Assembly: GCA_041661665.1 (NCBI GenBank)
Contig: JBAZTW010000004.1
Coordinates: 1 to 64,000, forward strand
Source: GWC2-45-44 sp041661665
Lineage (GTDB): Bacteria > Planctomycetota > Phycisphaerae > Sedimentisphaerales > UBA12454
DNA length: 64,000 nucleotides
Direction of reading: 5' to 3'
The number at the start of each line of letters is the position of its first letter. Within the stretch, counting starts at the first letter, position 1. The position numbers and the translations under genes are program-made. The notes under the pieces are model-generated. The model was not told the DNA's origin. It did not search any database and saw only the letters and a program-made list of their open reading frames with translations. Shown here in pieces: positions 58,324 to 64,000 of this stretch.

Positions 58324-59700
58324 CTAATGCTCTGCCGGCTCGCCAAGTATTTTTTCTATTTCAGCAAGCTGCTTATTGAGTACGTCCTTTGTTTTCGCCT
58401 CGATGTTAAGCCTCAAAAACGGCTCGGTATTGCTCGGCCTGCAATTAAACCACCAATCCTTAAACTGAATTGTAATGCCGTCAAGGTCGTCTGCTTCGCC
58501 CTGACCGAACTTTTTGCTCAGTTCCTTCATCATCGCCTCTTTATCATCGACGGCAAAATTGATTTCGCCGCTCGAAAAATATCTTCGCAATGGCTTGACA
58601 AGTTCGCTAATAGGCTGCGATGCCCTGCTTAAAACGTTGATTAAATGAACAAGCGTTATAAACCCTGAATCCGCGAAGAAATTATCGCGGTAGTAAAAAT
58701 GACCGCTCAACTCGCCGCCGAAAATCGCCCTTGCCGTGCGCAGCGTCTTTTTCATAAACGAATGCCCCACTCTTTCGCGTCTCGGCACGCCGCCATATTT
58801 CAAAACTTCCTCACGAACGACCCAACTGCTTCGCAGGTCATAAACTATCGCCGCATTTGGCGTTTTTTCGAGAAAATATCTCGCCAAAAGAGCCGTCAGA
58901 ATATCGCATCCGATAGTCTCGCCCTTTTCGTCAACCATAATCAGCCTGTCGGCATCGCCGTCAAAACATATTCCAACATCAGCTTTGCGCTTTTTCACCG
59001 CGGCCTTAAGCTCGGTCAGATTGCTTTCAACCAACGGATTAGGCTCGTGCTTAAACGTGCCGTTGTGTTCAAAATTCAGCCTGATAATCTCAATACCCAA
59101 CCCCTCAAAAATCAGCGGCGCCATTTTGCCGGCCATTCCATTCGACGCGTCAATAACCATTTTCAAAGGCTTAACCTTTGCATCGAGAAATTTCAGAATA
59201 TGCTGCTTATAAGCCTCTGTAATATCATATTTTTCAATCGCGCCATCCATAACACCGCGCGTATGAAGCAATGCGGTCGATATATGCTTTATTTCCTTAA
59301 GGCCGGTATCCTGCCCGACAGGCTTGGCCTCAAGACCGGAAATTTTAAAACCGTTATACTGTGCAGGGTTGTGCGATGCCGTAACCTGAACGCCGCCGCA
59401 GGTGCCGAGATGATTTATCGCGAAATAAATCTGAGGCGTATCAATCATTCCGATATCTATTACATTCGCGCCTGCTGCGTTCATACCAGCTATCAGCGCA
59501 TCGGCCAAACCCTGACTGTGCGTCCGCATATCGTGGCCGACACATAAACTCTGACGATTCGCCAAACCACGTTCATAACCCCGCAAAAGCGACCGCAAAA
59601 ATGATGCTGTCGCGTTGCCTATCTTCCACGCGGCATCTTCGTTTAACTGGTCGGGATAAAGTCCTCGAATGTCATAAGCCTTAAAAATTTTCGGGTCCAT
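58324..59700 (-). CDS. Phosphomannomutase/phosphoglucomutase (AlgC/ManB type)
   Basis: 458 residues from ATG 59700, GGAG upstream; a frame to 59763 adds nothing conserved. FKAYDIRGLYPDQLN (N-terminal signature), GVQVTASHNPAQYNGFK with the phosphoserine, DGDADRLIMVDEKG (metal loop), FGGELSGHFYYRD (sugar loop) and RPSNTEPFLRLNIEA (phosphate loop) are complete. It interconverts mannose- or glucose-1- and 6-phosphates for polysaccharide and LPS precursors. Confidence 0.93.
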   Translation of the reverse strand: MDPKIFKAYDIRGLYPDQLNEDAAWKIGNATASFLRSLLRGYERGLANRQSLCVGHDMRTHSQGLADALIAGMNAAGANVIDIGMIDTPQIYFAINHLGTCGGVQVTASHNPAQYNGFKISGLEAKPVGQDTGLKEIKHISTALLHTRGVMDGAIEKYDITEAYKQHILKFLDAKVKPLKMVIDASNGMAGKMAPLIFEGLGIEIIRLNFEHNGTFKHEPNPLVESNLTELKAAVKKRKADVGICFDGDADRLIMVDEKGETIGCDILTALLARYFLEKTPNAAIVYDLRSSWVVREEVLKYGGVPRRERVGHSFMKKTLRTARAIFGGELSGHFYYRDNFFADSGFITLVHLINVLSRASQPISELVKPLRRYFSSGEINFAVDDKEAMMKELSKKFGQGEADDLDGITIQFKDWWFNCRPSNTEPFLRLNIEAKTKDVLNKQLAEIEKILGEPAEH

Positions 59701-59843
59701 TAGGTATCTCCATAAAATATATACTGTTGCGGGAATTGTACTTACGACCATACAGAAGGTCAAATGAAAATATCATAACGCAAAAAGTTTTGACTACTGA
59801 TTACTGGCTATTGACTACCGGCTATGGTAGAATGCTCCGCCTT

Positions 59844-60878
59844 ATGGATAAAGATTTAAAGAATAAAACGCTGTCAGAACTTGAGCAAATCACCGCGAAA
59901 TTCGGCGTAAAACCGTATATCGCCAAATATATCTTCACGTTTATTCACCAAAAAGATGCCGCCGATATCAATAACTTAACCACCTTGAGCAAAGATTTAC
60001 GCGCATCGCTGACAGAGGCAGGCTATTTCATCTCACAGCTCAAAATCGTCGAAAAACTCTCCGACCCGGACGGAACAGAAAAATATCTCTTTGAAACCTC
60101 CGATGGGCAGAATATCGAATCCGTCCTGCTCGACGAAAGAGAGCGAAAAACAATATGCCTTTCAACGCAAATCGGCTGCCGGCTCGGCTGCAAATTCTGC
60201 GCAACGGGCTATCTTAAATTCAAACGCTCGCTGACTGCAGGCGAAATCATCGACCAGGTCAACGCCATTTCTAAAGACGCCAAATGCAAAATAAACAACA
60301 TCGTCTTTATGGGAATGGGCGAACCATTCGAAAATTATGACAATACCATAAAAGCCGTGCGAATTTTAGCTCATCCGTTCGGCAAAAACATCGGCATCCG
60401 AAGACAAACCATTTCGACAGTCGGAATTCCCGCAGGCATAAAAAAACTCGCCGATGAGGATATCCACCCGCGCCTGGCCGTTTCGCTGCACGCGCCGGAC
60501 GATGAATTGAGAAAACAAATCGTACCAGCCGCCAATAAATATCCGTTCAGCGAAATTTTAAACGCATTAAAGTTATATAACAGCAAAACAAGTCGCAGAA
60601 TAACCATTGAATACTGTCTAATCGACGGAATAAACGACAGCAGCGAATGTGCAAAGAAACTCGCTGCGGTTTTAGCCCCTCTCGACACAAGCGTAAATCT
60701 GATTGAGTACAATCCGCATCCCGGCTGCGACTTTTTGCCGGCAAATCGTGAAAAGATAAAACTTTTTAAGGACATCCTGATGCAGCGGGGCTTTGAAACC
60801 ATAATTAGATTTCGCCGCGGAACAAACATTAAAGCCGCCTGCGGCCAGCTCGGCGCAGACAGAATAAAGACAGAATAA
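59844..60878 (+). CDS. rlmN: 23S rRNA (adenine-C2)-methyltransferase RlmN
   Basis: 344 residues from ATG 59844 (MDKDLKNKTLSELEQ matches the family start); ATG 59832 is also possible and no Shine-Dalgarno is clear. Radical SAM motif in QIGCRLGCKFCATGYLKFKR, GMGEPFENYDNTIKAV, RRQTISTVGIPAGIKKL, VSLHAPDD, and the methylated-Cys segment NIKAACGQLG near the end. It methylates A2503 of 23S rRNA and A37 of some tRNAs. Gap upstream holds GACTACTGATTACTGGCTA-type words. Confidence 0.95.
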   Translation: MDKDLKNKTLSELEQITAKFGVKPYIAKYIFTFIHQKDAADINNLTTLSKDLRASLTEAGYFISQLKIVEKLSDPDGTEKYLFETSDGQNIESVLLDERERKTICLSTQIGCRLGCKFCATGYLKFKRSLTAGEIIDQVNAISKDAKCKINNIVFMGMGEPFENYDNTIKAVRILAHPFGKNIGIRRQTISTVGIPAGIKKLADEDIHPRLAVSLHAPDDELRKQIVPAANKYPFSEILNALKLYNSKTSRRITIEYCLIDGINDSSECAKKLAAVLAPLDTSVNLIEYNPHPGCDFLPANREKIKLFKDILMQRGFETIIRFRRGTNIKAACGQLGADRIKTE

Positions 60879-60881
60879 AAT

Positions 60882-61538
60882 ATGACCACGCTTCCCAAAG
60901 GCATTATCTTCGATATGGACGGCGTTTTACTCGATTCCGAACCGTTTATCACAAAGGCCGCAATAAAAATGTTCGCTGAACTCGGCCTGAAAGTTCAGCC
61001 GCACGACTTTCAACCATTCACCGGCACTGGCGAAGACCGTTTTCTCGGAGGAGTAGCGGAAAAATATAATTTCCCATTTAATGTCGAAACCGGCAAGAAC
61101 CGCACCTACGATATTTACCTCGAAATCATCAAGGACAAATTAAGTCCGCTAAACGGCGCATGGAAGTTCATCGCAAAATGCCGAGCGGCAGGTAAAAAAC
61201 TCGCCATCGCCTCAAGCGCAGATATGCGAAAAGTAAAAGGCAATCTTGCCGAGATAAAAATCAACCCGGATACTTTTGACGCGGTTATTACTGGAAGCGA
61301 TGTTGTGCATAAAAAACCTGCGCCGGACATTTTCCTGCTTGCCGCACAGAAAATCTGCCTTGCCCCGAAAGATTGCTTAGTGGTCGAAGATGCCCCCAGC
61401 GGAATAGCCGCGGCAAAAGCGGCAGGCTGTAAATGCCTTGCGATAACATCAAGTTTCACGCCAGATAACCTCCTCGGTGCTGATTTCTATGCCCAGGATT
61501 TAGCAAACGTACCAACCGATGCGCTAAAGTGGAAATAA
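60882..61538 (+). CDS. HAD-superfamily phosphatase/phosphomutase (beta-PGM-like)
   Basis: 218 residues, three bases after rlmN. FDMDGVLLDSEPFI (nucleophile and acid Asp), LAIASSADMRKVK (Ser/Thr motif), KKPAPDIFLLAA (Lys motif) and VVEDAPSGIAAAKAAGC (Asp motif) are all present, with a four-helix cap at 15-90. Substrate could be a sugar phosphate such as beta-glucose 1-phosphate or 2-deoxyglucose 6-phosphate; not determinable. Confidence 0.88.
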   Translation: MTTLPKGIIFDMDGVLLDSEPFITKAAIKMFAELGLKVQPHDFQPFTGTGEDRFLGGVAEKYNFPFNVETGKNRTYDIYLEIIKDKLSPLNGAWKFIAKCRAAGKKLAIASSADMRKVKGNLAEIKINPDTFDAVITGSDVVHKKPAPDIFLLAAQKICLAPKDCLVVEDAPSGIAAAKAAGCKCLAITSSFTPDNLLGADFYAQDLANVPTDALKWK

Positions 61539-61560
61539 AAAACAATTCAAAAAAACTAAT

Positions 61561-61640
61561 TTGACTGATGCCTGCAGATATGTTAACCTATATAAACAAG
61601 TTAACTTGTGTTAACAAGTTTGATATTGGTTAACACGTAA
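61561..61640 (+). promoter_or_regulatory. Toxin-antitoxin promoter with GTTAAC operator array
   Basis: Promoter candidate TTGACT (61561-61566), 17 bases, TAACCT (61584-61589). A perfect 14-bp palindrome ACAAGTTAACTTGT lies at 61596-61609, and GTTAAC appears four times (61582, 61600, 61610, 61630). Typical of an autoregulated antitoxin operator; binding is inferred. Confidence 0.55.
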
Positions 61641-61661
61641 CATCTTTTATTGGAACAAGTT

Positions 61662-61913
61662 ATGAAAAAACACTTAACAATACCTGAATTTGCCGACCTT
61701 TTGGGTATCAGTAGAATAGCCGTTTATAAAAAGGTAAAAGCCGGTAAAATCCCCGCTGAAAAAATCGGCAGAAATTACTGTATAACCGATAAAACAGTCC
61801 AACAGATACTGGGCAATACCCTTTCAGAAAGCAAAAAGAAACAAATCGACCTCGCTGTCAAAAAAGTCGTAAAACAGTATGGCGCACTGCTTAAAAAACT
61901 GGGGAGTGAGTAA
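61662..61913 (+). CDS. Excisionase-type HTH protein, antitoxin of Doc pair
   Basis: 83 residues from ATG 61662. HLTIPEFADLLGISRIAVYK and KVKAGKIPAEKIGRNYCI form the MerR/excisionase-like winged helix; the basic C-terminal helix (ESKKKQIDLAVKKVVKQYGA) likely neutralises the toxin. The stop overlaps the doc start by one base, standard for coupled TA translation. Operators lie directly upstream. Confidence 0.78.
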   Translation: MKKHLTIPEFADLLGISRIAVYKKVKAGKIPAEKIGRNYCITDKTVQQILGNTLSESKKKQIDLAVKKVVKQYGALLKKLGSE

Positions 61914-62359
61914 TGACACCGCTTACTGTTAAGGAAGTGGAATATATGGCCTTTCGTCTGGCACAGGAATTTTTAAGGTTTGACGAACCTATTCCTGATT
62001 TTACCACAAGATTCCCAAATATACTTGAAAGCAGTCTATTTACACCATTTCAGAAATTTAGCAGAAAATACCTATACAAAACACTTGTCGCAAAGGCGGC
62101 AATGCTATTCTATTTAATGATAAAAAATCATCCCTTTCAGAATGGAAATAAAAGAATTGCTATTACTACTCTTTTAATTTTTCTCATCAAGACAGATCGG
62201 TGGATTGATGTGAACATTCAGGAATTTTATAATTTTACGGTATGGGTCGCACAAAGTCCGGCCAAAGAAAAACAATATGTTCTTTATGCCATAGAGGGTT
62301 TTTTCGATAAGCATCTCACATATGTTAACATCGCCAAACATATTAAAAAATTCAGATAG
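61913..62359 (+). CDS. Fic/Doc family toxin
   Basis: 148 residues. Fic motif HPFQNGNKR at residues 73-81, the form with Asn before Gly that is found in Doc-like kinases and Fic AMP-transferases. N-terminal YMAFRLAQEFLRFDEPIPDF is as in death-on-curing proteins. Doc of phage P1 phosphorylates EF-Tu; which target and which nucleotide are used here is unknown. Partner is the upstream HTH antitoxin. Confidence 0.82.
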   Translation: MTPLTVKEVEYMAFRLAQEFLRFDEPIPDFTTRFPNILESSLFTPFQKFSRKYLYKTLVAKAAMLFYLMIKNHPFQNGNKRIAITTLLIFLIKTDRWIDVNIQEFYNFTVWVAQSPAKEKQYVLYAIEGFFDKHLTYVNIAKHIKKFR

Positions 62360-62650
62360 TTCCTTTTTGGAATATACTGTTGCGATTTCTTAAATCTTCA
62401 TTTTACTTTGTGCCCGAAGATGCGACAAACTGGCAATAGATGTGGGCTGTCTCCAGTGGATGGCTGTAAGCATTTTCCCCTACAAAGAAAACATATATAT
62501 CCCCGATTTACGCAAGTTGAAATTGTGTTATCATAAACGCCGGTTCTTGATGCAATCTGTCTTCAGATAAGAATATAAAGAAAGCGGGTTTTGCAAATCC
62601 AGAAAATCGAAACAAAAAAACAATTAGACACTTTTTAAGGAGTATTTGAA
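62360..62650. other. Gap before the small lipoprotein gene
   Basis: 291 bases with no recognised gene or repeat. A promoter for the lipoprotein gene should lie here, but no good -35/-10 pair was found. Confidence 0.4.
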
Positions 62651-62806
62651 ATGTTACGAAAAATTCTGACAATCATTGTTATCATTGGTATTGCAGTAAC
62701 TTTCGGCTGCAAAAAGACAACTACTGAGACCACCAAGAAAACAGTAACTACGACTAAGGAAGTCGAAAAGGCGGTCCCACAAGACGGAACTCAAACACCC
62801 AAATAA
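62651..62806 (+). CDS. Small lipoprotein
   Basis: 51 residues, AAGGAG upstream. Signal peptide MLRKILTIIVIIGIAVTFGC with the lipobox TFGC, then a Thr/Lys-rich tail (KKTTTETTKKTVTTTKEVEK) ending QDGTQTPK. Resembles entericidin-like or other tiny planctomycete lipoproteins; function unknown. Confidence 0.6.
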   Translation: MLRKILTIIVIIGIAVTFGCKKTTTETTKKTVTTTKEVEKAVPQDGTQTPK

Positions 62807-62830
62807 AAATACCATTGAACTTCACAAAAA

Positions 62831-62856
62831 AGCTCCTCTGCCCCAGGCAGAGGAGC
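62831..62856 (-). terminator. Rho-independent terminator of the hemerythrin gene
   Basis: AGCTCCTCTGCC and GGCAGAGGAGCT form a perfect 12-bp stem; on the minus strand it is followed by TTTTTT. It may also slow transcription from the lipoprotein gene on the plus strand. Confidence 0.8.
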
Positions 62857-62984
62857 TAACTTAAAACCTTCTCGATTTGCCGGTATGAAAAATAGAAAAC
62901 CAATACTCAGCCTTAATTTTCTTGGTTTCCTGTTTCCAATCTGGCTTCAACCTCCTGCAAACCGAGTTAACCGCTTAATGGCCA

Positions 62985-63743
62985 TTAAGTACAACATGCT
63001 TGCGCATCAAAGGCGCAATATCCCATCTCTTCACCGAGCTGTTTTATACGTCGCCATACTTTTTCATCCTGAACGACATCCAGCGCAATCGGATACAAAA
63101 TATTATCCTCCTGGAAAATATGCTCTCTTACAATCGGGACAATTGCGCAGGACAGAGCGTTAACCTGAATCTTGAATTGCTCCGGCTCAAAATGTTTAAA
63201 ATTATTTACCGCCATAGTCAGATTGCTGACCATATTTTTTATTCGCCAGTGTGCCTTTTGCAGAACAACGCAAATGCTCCTGCACGGATATTGCTCCAGA
63301 GCCGGAAAAATAAGGTCGTCTTCACGCTGGTCGTGAACGTCTATCGACTGCAAATGCGCTGCGACGTGTTCAAGCCTGCGAAACTCGCTGCTTAGTTCAG
63401 TTAGATTCTCGGCATCCTGAATTTCCACATTGGCCTCGGCGAGGTCTGCCAAAAAACAATCGAACATTTCGTGTTCCGCCAGAATAAGCCTGACAGGATG
63501 ATTGGCCGGCAAATTTGCCCGAAGCAACGCAAACTGGTCGCCAAGAATAGAAGCGAATGCGTAAACGAGCATTCGAAGCTCGTTCAGCGACATACCCGTC
63601 CCAAGCATATATTTTTGAGCCTTGCTTATGTCGCTTAATCTAAGAGTTGCCAAAAGCTGACGTGATTGACTTCTCACTTTTGCCGGGTCCTCACCATCCC
63701 GAACGCGCCCAAGTATATCCGCAAGTTTTCGCGCCTTTTCCAT
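62985..63743 (-). CDS. DUF438-hemerythrin domain protein
   Basis: 252 residues, AGGAGG upstream. Residues 5-70 are DUF438-like (LADILGRVRDGEDPAKVRSQ), followed by a hemerythrin HHE domain: HEMF (about 91), EHVAAHL (about 124), HDQREDDLIFP (about 137) and VREHIFQEDNILYPIA (about 208-220), giving the His/Glu ligands of a diiron centre. Probably senses or handles oxygen or nitric oxide. Fits an anaerobic lifestyle along with the rubrerythrin-like protein. 63744-64000 shows no gene I can support. Confidence 0.85.
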   Translation of the reverse strand: MEKARKLADILGRVRDGEDPAKVRSQSRQLLATLRLSDISKAQKYMLGTGMSLNELRMLVYAFASILGDQFALLRANLPANHPVRLILAEHEMFDCFLADLAEANVEIQDAENLTELSSEFRRLEHVAAHLQSIDVHDQREDDLIFPALEQYPCRSICVVLQKAHWRIKNMVSNLTMAVNNFKHFEPEQFKIQVNALSCAIVPIVREHIFQEDNILYPIALDVVQDEKVWRRIKQLGEEMGYCAFDAQACCT

Positions 63744-64000
63744 AGTCTGCCTCCTTTTCTACAAAGCCCAGGCTGAAACGAATCAGCCTGCTGTGCATCA
63801 CTGAACACGCACTTACAGCTTTCTATGCTATATACGAACAAGCCGGAGAATGTTTCGCAAAAAAATTAAAAAAGCGCATATTTTTTTAAAACTGTGCTAA
63901 CGAATGTTAAGACAGGCAAAACAGGCCAATTATGATGAATTTGTCCATTGGAAATGGTCGATATTCTCATCAACAAACATTAACATCCACAGATTGATAA

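Noticed and set aside
63904..64000. Open frame MLRQAKQANYDEF running off the right edge
   Set aside because: Only 32 codons, no ribosome site and no recognisable family; cannot be supported.

Overview
The window looks like chromosome of a Gram-negative planctomycete, most likely of the Phycisphaerae (Sedimentisphaerales-like). The signs are two secreted proteins ending in dockerin-like DLxxDxKVDxxDFAxFxxQWL modules, two PEP-CTERM proteins, a lipid A/heptose LPS pathway, an envelope lipoprotein operon and many dispersed palindromic repeats between genes. This placement is inference from gene style; no rRNA is present. One tRNA (Asp, GTC) was found. There is no CRISPR array.

Layout. 1-7000: end-truncated pilT, a DegT aminotransferase, a CPBP membrane protease, murA and a pair of M16 peptidases. 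7134-7341 is an IS630 transposase relic. 7462-16592 is a minus-strand catabolic locus (Na+/solute symporter, two esterases, a mutarotase-like protein, Gfo/Idh dehydrogenase, two TIM-barrel isomerases, a DegT/AHBA-type aminotransferase), divergent from an XRE-cupin regulator (16799-17359) with a palindromic site between them. After tRNA-Asp comes a structured leader and a FlgM-like gene. 18405-26538 is an LPS block read right to left: lpxK, hldE, gmhA, a gmhB-membrane fusion, heptosyltransferase, LPS kinase, glycosyltransferase, plsY. Then an isocitrate dehydrogenase-type gene, a DUF4432 protein, a nucleotidyltransferase pair, and the run ribH-nusB-parA-pabB, with a pabC-like gene nearby.

33143-45000: TPR protein, Nif3-like protein, scpB, a dockerin-tailed serine protease, a REC-GGDEF-HD-GYP regulator, a beta-propeller protein, and a radical SAM plus methyltransferase-like cassette flanked by 31-bp direct repeats. 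45225-49736 is a compact phage-type block (connector-like protein, SU10-type capsid, scaffold-like protein, portal) without terminase or tail genes. 50292-58083: two PEP-CTERM proteins, a GIY-YIG gene bordered by repeats, rubrerythrin-like protein, menA, M48 lipoprotease, and an operon of COG3014, YcfL-like and LpoB-like lipoproteins plus a repeat protein. 58324-64000: phosphomannomutase, rlmN, HAD phosphatase, an HTH-Doc toxin-antitoxin pair, a tiny lipoprotein and a DUF438-hemerythrin protein.

The most unusual theme is the behaviour of the dispersed palindromic repeats. They appear in frame inside pabB and the portal gene. They supply the last codons and stop of at least two unrelated genes (both ending -NRVG) and the stop of the serine protease gene, the Shine-Dalgarno sequence of menA, and the translation start region of the rubrerythrin-like gene. 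A second theme is cassette-like mobility: the direct-repeat-flanked radical SAM pair and the GIY-YIG unit.
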